Shown: positions 1 to 9,493, numbered from the stretch's first letter. The stretch is DNA of 64,000 nt from Petaurus breviceps papuanus (GCA_028583685.1 JAMXIF010001194.1:21557002-21621001); one strand, 5' to 3'. A program made the numbers and translations. The notes: a model not told the origin generated them from the sequence alone.

Positions 1-64
1 TTCAAAAAGAAAATATTGTTCTGAAAAAGGAGTTCATGACACACACAATGGTTGAGAACCCCTG
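1..64. mobile_element. hAT DNA-transposon terminal fragment
   Basis: The window opens inside a relic whose end, near 45-64, reads GGTTGAGAACCCCTG. This has the usual terminal form of mammalian hAT (Charlie-type) elements. The preceding 'ttctgaaaaaggagttcatgac' stretch fits the same class. Only one end is present, so family and orientation are open. Confidence 0.45.
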
Positions 65-115
65 ATCTAAATGATCCCTAAGATCCTTCCCAGGTCTAGA
101 TCCTAGGATCCCATT

Positions 116-499
116 TTCTGTTACATATTCCCCTTGGGAAAAGAGAAATGACTTGAGAGGATGGAAAGTCTTTCTTTTGAAAATCGTCAACTTGTTTCCT
201 CTCCTTAAGATTCTATGAATTGACACTGGCATAACACTAAAGTTGCTAAATATTATAGAAACCCATTACAGCTCACAATGGACTTCCTGCTCAGCTGAGC
301 ACAGGCTTTCTGAATTATAGCAGGCTACCCAACACTGAGCATATAGATTCCCACAGACACACATTACACTAAAATGACAGATTTTGACTGACAGTATACC
401 CAAATCAATGATTATGGAAGAGGCATTCTCAGATGTCCTTTTACATCATGCACTTGATTTCTATAGATTAAGTGAAATGTGAGGAGTGATTCTCATTAC
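116..499. other. No gene; no clear repeat
   Basis: No coding signal and no repeat I can name. A MIR-like tail ('gatccctaagatccttcc') may occupy 66-115 just before it. Confidence 0.5.
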
Positions 500-640
500 C
501 AAATGTGAGTCCAAAGCTCAGTCTCCTTATTTTATAGGCGAAGAAACTGAGGGCCAGAGAAGGGAAGGATTTGTCCCAGGTCACACAAGTAGTCAGCAGC
601 AAAGTCAGAATTTAAAAACAGATCTTTTTCTTTCAAAGCC
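500..640 (-). mobile_element. MIR/Ther-1 CORE-SINE relic
   Basis: Reading plus, it shows the reverse-complement MIR core: 'gaagaaactgagggccagag' followed by 'gtcccaggtcacacaagtag'. This is the usual order of CORE then tRNA-like part for a minus-strand copy. It is diverged and lacks clear ends. Confidence 0.7.
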
Positions 641-671
641 AGGGGTATTTTACTCTGCAGTCTGTTTTCAG

Positions 672-810
672 AATGTCAACTACAAGGGGCATTAAGAGTC
701 ATCTAGTCCACTCCTCCCATCCCCACTCTACAGATAGGGAAACTGAAGCCTTGGGAGGGAAAATAATTTACTCAGCATCACAGAATGAGCTAGGGGCAAA
801 TGCCATTTGA
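672..810 (-). mobile_element. MIR-type SINE relic with L2-like tail
   Basis: 'catctagtccactcctcc', then 'cagatagggaaactgaag', then a weak 'ctcagcatcacagaatgagc'. This is the order seen in minus-strand MIR/MON1-like copies. It is heavily diverged. Confidence 0.6.
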
Positions 811-929
811 CAAAAACATAAAATCAGGTTAGTTCAATCTAACATTTGTGTGCTCCATATGTACAGGGCACTATGCTTGGCACTGGGAATAAATAAAATC
901 TGGAAGATGGCACAGTCTCTGTTTGCTAC

Positions 930-1115
930 AGTAGAGAGTACTGGTGTTGGAGTCAAGGAAACCTGTGTTCAAATTCTCCTTCAGTTTTGTGACCCTGAAG
1001 AAATCACTTTGATCTCTTTGACCCTCAGTTTCCTATCATGAAAAATGGGTATAATACTATCACCTATCTTACCTGAGAATATGTGTGTAAATCACTTTAC
1101 AAACCTTATAGCTTT
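930..1115 (+). mobile_element. MIR relic
   Basis: Plus-strand MIR order: 'gttggagtcaaggaaacctg' (tRNA-like/B-box side), 'gtgaccctgaagaaatcac', 'cctcagtttcc', then 'aaaaatgggtataatacta' of the core and a weak tail to about 1115. Confidence 0.7.
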
Positions 1116-1239
1116 ATATGTTGGTGGGGAGTGGGTAGAAATGGTGGCTGTGGTAATAGTGAGGAATGGTAGGTTGTTAAGTGTGTATACAAATAACTTT
1201 GAAACAAGTTAGAATGTGATAGAGAGAAAGTAAAACCAT

Positions 1240-1382
1240 TTAGGAACACCTGAAAGGAGTAATTATTTTATACAAATGAGGTGCAAAAGGAAGAATTGAT
1301 ACATAGGAGTTAGATGGGGAAGGAGGGTTGATAGTTCTGGTAACCTACTTTCATCAGGAATGGGTGTAAGAGGGAACAATAC

Positions 1383-1413
<31 letters not shown>

Positions 1414-2128
1414 AAGAGTACAGAAGTCTTCTAAATTCAGAAGAAACAAAATGGTAGGGGCATAGGGAGAGGGGAGAGTACAAGGGAGGGATCTTTAGAG
1501 GGGAGGGTGAGAGAATAGGTAAACAGGGGTATAGAAGGTGTTTAGATTTATGGGAATGGGAGGACAGGGGAAGGATCCTTGGCAGGGGCAAGGAAAGTCA
1601 TAGGAGGGCAAGGTAGTGGGTAAAAATAAAGTAGAGGAGGCAGGAGGGATAGGAAACAAGAGATATGCATATACATAAAAACAAAAATCAGGAATAGAAT
1701 AGTTTGGGAATACATGTATCTATATGTGTTTGTATGTATGTATATGTGTAAGTATATATCTAAAGCTATGGAGAAACATATCTAAACTTTATTGTAGCCT
1801 TCTGGGGGGGGTTGTGGGGAGAGAGAAAAAGAACAAAGTAAAAAAGTGCACAGCAGAGAACAAAACAAAACTCACAAGGAAGCAAAGACAAGATGGACAA
1901 TTTTCAACACAAGAAGTATTATTTACCATATGGGCTTTCTTGAAATGAAAATTTGTTGTTACATATTTTGAATCCTCTCTTATGCTCTGCTTTGTACATG
2001 ACATGTTTTTTATTTTTTTAACTTTGTGTTTAAGTTCCAATATATAAGTTTATGACATGTTTTTGTTTCTTTTTTCTGTTCTCTATTTATGTTCTGGTGT
2101 TTGAGTCTAAAATAAAGAAAAAAAAAGA
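1240..2128 (+). mobile_element. L1-type LINE 3' UTR (5'-truncated, no ORF2 left)
   Basis: An 0.9-kb purine-rich, ORF-free stretch with a (TA)n at 1381-1413. It ends in 'gagtctaaaataaag' followed by an A run, an AATAAA-type polyadenylation signal plus tail. The order of blocks (TA repeat, gggagaggggagag tracts, 'cttctgggggggg', then 'acattttgaatc'-like AT-rich end) resembles marsupial L1 3' UTRs as I remember them. No ORF2 coding sequence precedes it. The last 91 bp lie inside the inverted duplication listed separately. L1 identity is family memory, not a search. Confidence 0.6.
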
Positions 2129-2330
2129 ATATGATAGAAAGGAATATGATAATTGTGAAGGAAGGACTGAGCTGGGGAGAATTAGGGAAGGTTTCATAGA
2201 CATATGGCACCAGACCTGGATCTAAAGGGATTTCAGTTTGGAGGCGGTACGCTCCAGGTACGGCACATGGACTACATAAATGCACAGAGGTGGGACAGGG
2301 AAGATGAAATCAAGAAAGGGCTTGCATATA
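2038..2330 (+). repeat. Inverted duplication, arm 1 (partner 5984-6275)
   Basis: This segment is the reverse complement of 5984-6275 over its full length with only scattered mismatches. The match stops abruptly at both ends. It contains the last 91 bp of the L1-type 3' UTR, with its A run, plus about 200 bp of adjacent DNA that reads like a minus-strand L2 piece ('ccttccctaattctccccag' on the other strand). Both arms carry the same junction, so the whole block was copied after the L1 inserted. Confidence 0.85.
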
Positions 2331-2699
2331 GTTTGGATGGCATCAGCATCTGAATCAGGTTTCCTGGCTCCCAACCAGAGCCAAACCCTTTCTATACTAT
2401 CATGCTTACCTAATCCCTACTTCAGTAACCAGTCTTCCCATCTATCTCTTTGGATCTTGGAATTCTATACATATCCTGATGCCCAACATGGTCTGACTTC
2501 TTGCTGTCCTCCCAACTGTCCCGTTTCCTCAACATGCTCAACCACCTCCCCTCTCCCCCAACATACATCCCCACACACACTCATGGCCACACACTATGAA
2601 ATTTGCATAATCACTAGCTCCTGACAATGCTGATTATATGAGGAGACAACAGACCCTAATTATTAAATGTTTGCTAGAAGTGTGTAGTCTAATTCTCAC
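2331..2699. other. No gene; pyrimidine-rich, unassigned
   Basis: C/T-rich DNA resembling L2 noncoding sequence, but I could not align it to a specific part. Open reading frames here (for example 2280-2624) lack any recognisable domain. Confidence 0.4.
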
Positions 2700-3063
2700 A
2701 AATAAGTACCACTTTAGGGTCTTTTTATGCTTGTTTTTGCCCCTTACATTTTCAAAGTCACAAGCTTCACTCTTTCATAGACCTTTGTTCCTATTTCTCC
2801 TGGTGTATCTAATACCTCAGCTGAAATCCCTCTTCTACAAGTGACCTTCCTGGGTTCCCCTTCATTTTATTTCCTTCACTCTGAGATTGTCTCCAATTTC
2901 TTCTTGTCTTCTTCATTCTCAGTTGTTGGCTTGCCATCTCCACCAGGAGAATGTAAAGTCCTTGAGGGGAGGGACTATTTTTGCCTTTCTTTGTATACCC
3001 AGCACTTAGCACAGTGCATGGCATATAGTAAGTGCTTTGTAAATGTTGATATGTTGACTTGAC
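2700..3063 (+). mobile_element. L2 LINE 3' end
   Basis: The L2 3'-terminal signature is clear: 'gtaaagtccttgaggggagg', 'cccagcacttagcacagtgc', 'catatagtaagtgctttg'. It ends near a TGTTGACTTGAC-type tail. The upstream part is diverged and its 5' limit is approximate. Confidence 0.8.
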
Positions 3064-3084
3064 TTTGCTCTAGTTCTAGTACCA

Positions 3085-3250
3085 TGTAACTTATCTCACC
3101 AAGACTATAAGCTCCCTTCCAAAAAAAATAACCCAAAAAACCAAGACTATAAGCTTCTTGAAGGCAGGAACTGAGACTTTTTGCCTTTTTAAAATCTCCC
3201 ACAGTTTTGAGTACACAGCAGATGCTTAGTGAACAATTGCTGGATGAATT
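3085..3250 (+). mobile_element. L2 LINE 3' end, second copy
   Basis: 'agactataagcttcttgaag', 'gcaggaactgagac', then 'acacagcagatgcttagtg' and 'tgctggatgaattaa'. Same tail as the copy just upstream, so this is a separate insertion or a tandem relic. Confidence 0.75.
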
Positions 3251-3859
3251 AAGTGGTTCCCAATGACAACCTCATGAGAGCTTCCTTCAATATCTAGCTC
3301 AGTCCTTCCCAGTTGGCTCAAAAGCCACATATACATTTTTTGACCAAGTCACAGTGGAGAGCAAAGACTTGATAACTCCTGCTCTTAATCCAGAGGCATC
3401 ATTAGACAACATGTCAGATAAAAGGTGAGTCTGTAGTTCAGCAATCTCAAATTAGGAAGTTTCGTAATTAGATGATTCTAGCATGGTAGAATGATGCATC
3501 TTCTGTATGGAGTAGACAGCTTGGTTCTCCTTCTGAAGCCTCACCTGGGAGAAGGACAGACAGATCCTACATTACTTGGTGGTTTCGGTGAATAAATTAC
3601 GGTACATTAATTTATAGAGGCAATGGAAGAGGGCAGATACCAAGCCAGCCTTGGATTCAGGAATAGCCAGGTTCAGATTCTGTTTCATATGAATATTGCC
3701 TTCAGAGCATGGATAAATCATATAATTTCTCAAGAGCCAAAGGCAATTCTAGAAGACCAGAAGTTATGGATGATTTGCTGATCTACACTGAAGGAAGTTT
3801 TCCACACTGAAATTACAAACATACACACACACATAATGTCATAGTGCAGTAAACAGATG
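3251..3859. other. No gene; apparently single-copy DNA
   Basis: No ORF with a domain and no repeat I recognise between the L2 tail and the solo LTR. A short (CA)n lies near 3823-3833. Confidence 0.45.
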
Positions 3860-3865
3860 CTTGTT

Positions 3866-4229
3866 TGTTGCGGGCGTTTGCCTTCACAACAGATCTAGAC
3901 GACTAGCCCCACGGCCCTCTCACTTACCCATCCCGGGTCTTCGGTCGTCACCGGCCCCTCACGGGGAAAAACACCAGACAGAAGGCGGAGGAGTGAAGCG
4001 GGGTGGTTTATTCTTCCACAGTTACATGGCGGAGAGAGAGAGAGAGAGAGCGCCCTCTCACACAAGAAAATATATAGCGAATCCGAGCCAATCACATCGC
4101 AGTTTTACATTTATGGCCTTATATGGTGATCACCCCATGGCCTTATATGGAGATCACCCCATCAAACTTATACATATTCATTCAAAACAACCATGGCACC
4201 GCCCATAAACCCCTCCCCCTCCCCCATCA
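3866..4229 (-). mobile_element. Solo LTR of an endogenous retrovirus (class II/ERVK-like by TSD length)
   Basis: The 364-bp element begins TG (TGTTGCGGGC) and ends CA (CCCCCATCA). It is flanked by a perfect 6-bp duplication, CTTGTT, at 3860-3865 and 4230-4235. On the minus strand the LTR parts are in order: a U3 with two CCATATAAGG boxes, a CTATATATTTT TATA-like box near 4068-4078, a GA/CT simple tract at 4031-4050, and an AATAAA signal near 4010. A GC-rich remainder with retained CpGs follows. No internal viral sequence is present, so it is a recombined solo LTR. The clean ends and CpGs suggest it is fairly young. A 6-bp TSD is typical of class II elements, but the class is an inference. Confidence 0.8.
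4113..4160 (-). promoter_or_regulatory. Two tandem 24-bp units with perfect CArG boxes in the LTR U3
   Basis: Units 4113-4136 and 4137-4160 differ at one position and each contains CCTTATATGG (4117-4126 and 4141-4150). On the LTR's own strand this is CCATATAAGG, a match to the CC(A/T)6GG serum-response-factor site. Each unit also holds TGATCACC or AGATCACC. They sit 40-90 bp upstream of the LTR's TATA-like box, where U3 enhancers normally lie. Factor binding is inferred from the motif only. Confidence 0.6.
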
Positions 4230-4259
4230 CTTGTTGATTGACTGAAAAAAAGTAATTGA

Positions 4260-4420
4260 AGGGGCAGCTAGGTGGCTCAGTGAGTAGAGCGCCAGCCCCG
4301 GAGTCAGAAGGACCTGAGTTCAGTTCCAGCCTCAAACACTTAACACCCACACAAAAAAACTAGCCATGAAACCTTGGGCAAGTTACTTAACCCCCATTGC
4401 CCTTCAAAAGGCAAAAAGAA
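4260..4420 (+). mobile_element. tRNA-derived SINE, WSINE/Mar type (subfamily A, GGGGCAGCTAGGTGG)
   Basis: Full-length copy with the head GGGGCAGCTAGGTGGCTCAG, an A-box-like 'ggctcagtgagtagagc', a B-box-like 'gagttcagttcc', the 'ttgggcaagttacttaaccc' body and an A-rich tail. It is flanked by a perfect 15-bp target-site duplication (AAAAAAAGTAATTGA at 4245-4259 and 4421-4435). The A-rich tail and TSD indicate L1-type mobilisation. It lies 25 bp from the solo LTR's TSD. Confidence 0.9.
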
Positions 4421-4435
4421 AAAAAAAGTAATTGA

Positions 4436-4590
4436 GAAGCATACAAGCTAACATGGAAAGATATATATGAAATGATACCAAATCAGCAGAATTAGAGCTA
4501 TTTACAAATATGTACATCTACTTATGCACATATATTTATATTTTAATAAAATAAAGAGAAAAAGAAAAGAAAACAAGGGCAAAGACAAGA
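4436..4590 (+). mobile_element. L1 ORF2 3'-end scrap
   Basis: 'aagctaacatggaaagatat', 'atgaaatgataccaaatcag' and 'cagaattagagc' resemble the stretch just before the stop of marsupial L1 ORF2 (a W-K-D-x-Y-E-M-I-x-x-x-x-x-R-x-R pattern). Short and diverged. Confidence 0.45.
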
Positions 4591-5005
4591 AAACTGTGGG
4601 TAGGCCTATAAAACAACACAGAAAACACAAAATCATTTTTGTTTGTATTTCTACATGTTAATTTACTTAATTCTGCCTTCTCAAAAGCTAGAGATTTTGC
4701 TTATTTTATGTTTATTTGTACATATTTATTGAATTTATAATTATATATATTGCTAGTATATATGTTAATTTGATTATTTGCTTTATCAATGATTATTAAG
4801 CTTTATAAAAATTACAACTGAATTTTATGGGAATTATGATCTTTATTTTACAGATAAGAAAACTGAGTGTCATAGAAGTTTACCTTCCTAAGGTTACAAA
4901 GCAGAGTCAAGCACAAAATCTCAGACTTAACAGAATTTGAGAGCTGAAAGTGATCCTAGAGGAAAACCTTAGTCCTACTCATATCTTAAAACAAACAAAC
5001 AACAC
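4591..5005. other. AT-rich DNA with a MIR relic near 4835-4935
   Basis: Mostly AT-rich and featureless. 'cagataagaaaactgagtgtc' followed by 'aggttacaaagcagagtc' suggests a minus-strand MIR core near 4835-4935. No coding signal. Confidence 0.45.
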
Positions 5006-5015
5006 ACAAAACTTC

Positions 5016-5187
5016 GGGGCAGCTAGGTTACACAGTGAATAGGGAACTCCTGGACTCAGGAGGACCTGAGTTCAAATCCAGCCTCAGACACTTAACACTT
5101 ACCAGTTGTGTGACCTTGGGCAAGTCACTTAACCCCAATTTCCCTGCCTCCCCCACTCCATAAAGTCAAAAACAAACAAAAAATAAA
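5016..5187 (+). mobile_element. tRNA-derived SINE, subfamily A
   Basis: GGGGCAGCTAGGTTACACAG head, B-box-like 'gagttcaaatcc', 'gtgaccttgggcaagtcac', and an A-rich tail. The duplication ACAAAACTTC flanks it (5006-5015 and 5188-5197). Confidence 0.9.
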
Positions 5188-5269
5188 ACAAAACTTCCTT
5201 TACAATATACCCAGTAAGCTACTAGCCAGCTCTCTGTTCCAAGACCTCCCAAGACAACTCTTTCCTCTC

Positions 5270-5615
5270 CTTGAGAACTCAGATTATTCATTGTTTATTC
5301 ACTCGTTTATTCAGCATGCATTGATTAAATATCTGATGTGCCAAGTGCTATGTTAGATGCTGGGGATACAAAACCAAAAAAATCTTTAATGCCTTTTACT
5401 GTATAGAAACTAAAAGTTGATAGCTGGGGAGATTGAGTCTCTTTCCCTGCAACTTCCACTAATTTAATTCAGCAAATATTTATTAAGCATTTACTATGTG
5501 CAAACACAAACATACAAAGTCTCTGCTCTTACAGAGCTCAGAATATAATAGGAATCACCTGACAGGTACATAAATAAATATGACACTGGGCTGAATGCTA
5601 TAGGGAGGGGAAAGA
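5270..5615 (-). mobile_element. L2 LINE 3'-end relics, two adjacent
   Basis: Two minus-strand L2 tails. The first (about 5285-5420) has 'gtgccaagtgctatgttaga' and 'tgctggggatacaaaa'. The second (about 5461-5615) has 'caaatatttattaagcattt', 'actatgtgcaaac' and 'acagagctcagaatataata'. They are similar to each other but not one continuous copy. Confidence 0.65.
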
Positions 5616-5790
5616 GCTAATAGGCTGGAAGAGACTTCAAAGGCCACCTGGTGCAACCTCTTAATTTTATAGTTGTGGTAACCGAGGTCCAGGGAAGTCA
5701 AGTGACCTAGCTGACCTCCCACAAGTAGGAAGCATCAGAGGCAGGATTTGAAATCAGATCCTTTGACTCCAGTCAGTGCTCTATCTCTCT
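5616..5790 (-). mobile_element. MIR-type SINE relic
   Basis: 'ggctggaagagacttcaaag', 'ggaagtcaagtgacctagc', 'ggcaggatttgaaatcagat' and 'gactccagtcagtgctctat' follow the reverse-complement MIR order. Confidence 0.7.
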
Positions 5791-5983
5791 TATGAGGGAA
5801 ATATGGGGAGGGAGGAATTACCATTAGTTGGGAGGGAAAATGAAGCTTCATGGAGAAAGAGACTCCTGAGCTAATAATCACTGAAGGAGGAGGATTTCAT
5901 TGGGCAGCTATGGGAAGGGAGCGCATCCACCAAGAACAGCCTGAAAGAATGTACAAAGGAGAGGAGAGGTGTATTCCTACCTC

Positions 5984-6275
5984 TATATGCAAGCCCTTTC
6001 TTGATTTCATCTTCCCTGTCCCACCTCTGTGCATTTATGTAGTCCATGTGCTGTACCTGGAGCATACTGCCTCCAAACTGAAATCCCTTTAGATCCAGGT
6101 CTGGTGCCATACTTCTATGAAACCTTCCCTAATTCTCCCCAGCTCAGTCCTTCCTTCACAATTATCACATTCCTTTCTATCATATTCTTTTTTTCCTTTA
6201 TTTTAGACTCAAACACCAGAACACAAATAGAGAACAGAAAAAAGAAACAAAAACATGTCATAAACTTATATATTG
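5984..6275 (-). repeat. Inverted duplication, arm 2 (partner 2038-2330)
   Basis: Reverse complement of 2038-2330, including the L1 A-run junction (plus strand 'ctttattttagactc'). Outside these limits the flanks do not match those of arm 1. I see no target-site duplication and no poly(T) at 5984, which a simple retrotransposed copy should have. The L2-like portion is 5984-6170. The L1-derived portion is about 6185-6275. Confidence 0.85.
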
Positions 6276-6289
6276 ATATAATTCAGAGA

Positions 6290-6555
6290 GAATTTCAGAG
6301 GGAAGTTTGTCTGCAATATAAAGTACATGAAGGACAGTAGAGTGAAGTGAGGCCAGAGAGGTAGGTGGGAACCAGGTTGTAGATGGCTTTCACCATCAGG
6401 CTAAGAGTTTGCATTTTATCCCATAGCCAATGAGGAGCTGAAGTCTCCTAGTATTATAGAGTTGGGAGGACCATCATGTTATAGATAAGGAAGATGAAGC
6501 CCAGAAAGAATATATGATTTCTCAGTGTCAGTGGAAGTAAGTGACAGAGCCAAGG
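6290..6555 (-). mobile_element. L2-type LINE fragment and adjoining MIR relic
   Basis: 'agtgaggccagagaggtagg', 'gttgtagatggctttcacc' and 'agtttgcattttatccc' match the conserved reverse-complement block of L2 upstream of its 3' end. A minus-strand MIR-like piece ('gatgaagcccagaaagaata') follows at about 6440-6555. Confidence 0.55.
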
Positions 6556-6559
6556 CTGT

Positions 6560-7060
6560 GTAGAATCACAGACTTTCAGGATTGGAAGGGACCTCAAAAG
6601 CCATCTAGTCAACTCATACATGAAAAAGCATACAACCTTTGCTTGTAGACTTCAAATGAGGAAGATCTCACTTACTTTCAAGCAATCCATTTTACTTTGA
6701 GGAAGCTCTAATTGCTAGGACTTTTGTTTCCACACTAAATCAAGTCCAAATTTATCAGTTTTTCATTTTTTTCCTATTTCTCTGAGTCCTGTCCTCCATG
6801 ACCAAGTAAAATAAGTGTAATCCTTCCATAAGGCAACTCTTAAAGTACTTGAAAGATCCCCTAAGCCTTCTCTTCACTAGACCAAACTCCTTCAGTTTCT
6901 TCAACCCATCTTTACATTGGCATGAATGCAAAGCCCTTCATTCTCCTGGTAGTCTTCCTCTCTGGGCACTGTGATTTCCTCTAAACCCAAGCAGATCCCC
7001 TGACTCTTAATCCAGGTCCTTGACTCTGCACTGATTTTGAACAGGTATCATGACCAAAAC
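6560..7060 (-). mobile_element. L3/CR1-type LINE relic
   Basis: 'attggaagggacctcaaaag', 'ccatctagtcaactcataca', then 'gaggaagctctaattgctag', 'agtacttgaaagatccccta', 'ccttctcttcactagaccaa' and 'actccttcagtttcttcaac'. This is the order found in reverse-complement L3/CR1 3' regions. It is old and interrupted by small gaps. Confidence 0.65.
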
Positions 7061-7368
7061 TATGCACAAAGAAGATGATTAACCTCCAAAGCCAAGGCTA
7101 GTTTGGGTGTGACTCTCAGAATTTTCCATTCTTATTTGTCCTTTCAAAATTCCACATGGAAAAAAAGTCCCTAATAAAAATCTTCAAGTAAGTAGAAAAT
7201 CTCACAGAGTCAAAATTTTGGACCATTCACATTACATACATATTCATCAAAGAGAAAAAAAAATTAGTTACAAGACTACATTTCCTTAAAATGCACCAAA
7301 TGATAGGAAGGCATTTCATTAATAAATGTTTCATAGAGAAAGCCTGAATCATGTGAATCAATATTGTC
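7061..7368. other. No gene; unassigned
   Basis: Nothing recognisable before the first HAL1 target site. Confidence 0.5.
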
Positions 7369-8139
7369 AAAAATGGGACCTTCTGGAGGCGGAGCCAAGA
7401 TGGTGGAGTAAAAGCGTGAACTTGCTTGAGCCCCAGGTCCAACCACCTCCAATATGTATTAAAAAAAATGACTCTAAACAAATTTTAGAGATACACAACC
7501 CACAACGTGACAGAAGCAAATTTCCCACCAAAGGCAGCCCTGCAGGCAGACAGGAAGGGTCTATCACACTGAGCTGGGAGCTGAGTGCAGACCCACGTAA
7601 GCTGTGCTGGCCCAGACTCAGGACAGCCCCAGCCAGCAGCACAGACTGTCCAGAGCAGACGTCAGGAGATTGAATCAACTGCAGCTGTGGCAGTTTCAAG
7701 ATTTCTCAAATCATAAACACCAAATAGAAAGTAAAAGGTCAGTGGGAAACTCTGTTGATTCAGGGTAAGAGAAGAGCATGGTCCAGCCCCTGCCCTGGGG
7801 CAGCAGAGGTAGCAGTGGTGGTGTGGAGGCTGCAGCTGCTGCCACATGGCTGCCTCCAGAGCTCCTGGCCTGCAGGTAATGGGGGGGGGGGGCAAGAAAC
7901 CATTCAGAAGGTAATAGCTCTTGCTTTGACCTGTTTGGATCTGGGTCTCAGTTTTGGGTGGTGGTCCTGGGATGAGGAATGCCAGTGTGCCAGAGCTTGT
8001 GGTGGCTGTAGAGAGGGCACCTTCCCCATAGCTCTGACAACTGCATAAACCCCAGCAATTTGGGACACAGCTCTCTCCACTCTAGAAGCCGAGTTCTACC
8101 ATGGCAAAGAGCTCAAAAGTCAAGTAATTGGCTGGCAAG

Positions 8140-9436
8140 ATGAACAAACAGAGGAAGTGCAATCAGACAATAGAATCCTTTTGGAGGACAAAGAGGATCA
8201 AAACATAGAACCAGAAGAAGGCAACAAAGTCAAAACTCCTGCATCAAAAGCTTCCAAGAAAAATATGAATTGGTTACAGACCATAAAGGAGCTCAAAAAG
8301 GATTTTGAAGATCAAGTCAGAGAAGTAGAGGAAAAATTGGGAAGAGAAATGAGAATGAAACAAGAAAATCATGAAAAGCAAGTCAATAGCCTGAAGAAAA
8401 TAATACCTTAAAAATAGACTAACTTAAAAGGTAAAAGAAGCCCAAAAAGCCACTGAGGAGAAGAATGCTTTAAAAACTCGAATTGACCAGATGGAAAAAG
8501 AATTTCAAAAACTCACTGAAGAGAATCATTCCTTCAAAATTAGTTTGGAGCAAATGGAAGCTAATGACTTTATGAAAAATCAAGATACTATAAAACAAAT
8601 CCAAACAAATGAAAAAATAGAAGGCAATGTGAAATATCTTATTGCAAGAACCACTGACCTGGAAAATAGATCGAGGAGAGATAATTTAAAAATTATTGGA
8701 CTACCTGAAAGGCAGGATCAAAAAAGAACCTAGACATCATCCTTCAAGAAATCCTCAAAGAAAATTGCCCTGATATTCTAGAACCAGAGGGCAAAATAGA
8801 AACTGAAAGAATTCACTGATCACCTCTTGAAAAAGATCCCCAAAAGAAAACTCCTAGGAATTTTACAGCCAAATTCCAGAGTTCCCAGGTCAAGGAGAAA
8901 ATATTACAAGCAGCCAGGAAGGAACAATTTTACTATTGTGGAAACACAATCAGGATAACACGAGATCTAGCAGCTTCTATATTAAGGGACTAAAGGTCTT
9001 GAAATATGATATTTCATAGATCAAAGAGCTAGGATTAAAAGCAAGAATCACCTACCCAGAAAAACTGAGTGTAATGCTTCAGGGGAAAATGTGGTTATTC
9101 AATGAAATAGAGGACTTTCAAGCATTCTTTTTTTTTAAGCAATTGGGGTTAAGTAACTTGCTCAAGGTTACACGGCCAGGTGTTTCTGGGTGGGTGCTAA
9201 GTGTCTGAGCCCAGATTCGATCCCAGGTCATCCCGACTCTGAGGCCAGTGGTCTTACTCACTGTGCTACCTGGCCACCCCTACTTTCAAGCATTCTTGAT
9301 GAAAAAAACAGAGGTGAACAGATAATTTGACTTTCAAATACAAGAAGCAAGAGAAATATGAGAAGATAAACAGGAAAAAGAAATCATAAAGAAATTATTT
9401 AAGTTGAACTATTTACATTCCTACATGGAAATATGA
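8140..9436 (+). pseudogene. HAL1 copy 1 ORF1 (L1 ORF1p-like), disrupted
   Basis: Would encode the L1 ORF1 RNA-binding protein. The start is taken at the ATG aligned with MTRQRKQ of copy 4 (here MNKQRK). Readable parts are a heptad-like coiled coil (8260-8560), the RRM signature SRRDNLKIIGLPE (about 8670-8712), and a C-terminal domain ending KLNYLHSYMEI before the TGA at 9434-9436. It is broken by frameshifts, by a TGA after ERIH (8817-8819, at a decayed CpG) and by the SINE at 9130-9281. No functional protein is expected. Confidence 0.85.
9130..9281 (-). mobile_element. tRNA-derived SINE, subfamily B (GGGGTGGCCAGGTAGC), nested in HAL1 copy 1
   Basis: Reads on the minus strand as head GGGGTGGCCAGGTAGCACAG, B-box-like 'gatcgaatc', 'cacccagaaacacctggccg', 'ccttgagcaagttacttaac' and an A-rich tail. 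A perfect 16-bp duplication flanks it (ACTTTCAAGCATTCTT at 9114-9129 and 9282-9297). It is younger than the HAL1 it interrupts. Confidence 0.92.
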
Positions 9437-9486
9437 TAATTGTAACTCATGAGACTTTTCTAAGTATAAGGATAGTTGAAGGGAAT

Positions 9487-9493
9487 ATATATA

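Noticed and set aside
3861-4208. 115-aa ORF in a GC-rich patch that looked like an exon with a CpG-rich start
   Set aside because: It falls entirely inside the solo LTR and includes its GA simple tract. The other strand reads equally open. No domain.
4260-4330. tRNA gene suggested by A-box and B-box motifs (also at the other SINE heads)
   Set aside because: The head cannot form a proper cloverleaf, is followed by the SINE body and A tail, and has insertion-type duplications. It is the tRNA-derived promoter of a SINE.
2038-6275. The two 292-bp arms as a pair of LTRs or a large transposon with inverted ends
   Set aside because: They lack TG...CA ends and target duplications, and the interior holds ordinary, independently inserted repeats. 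No single element spans them.
7755-8048. 97-aa ORF upstream of HAL1 ORF1 as an extra HAL1 protein (ORF0-like)
   Set aside because: It is not kept at the same place and frame in the other three copies. It looks like chance openness of a GC-rich 5' UTR.
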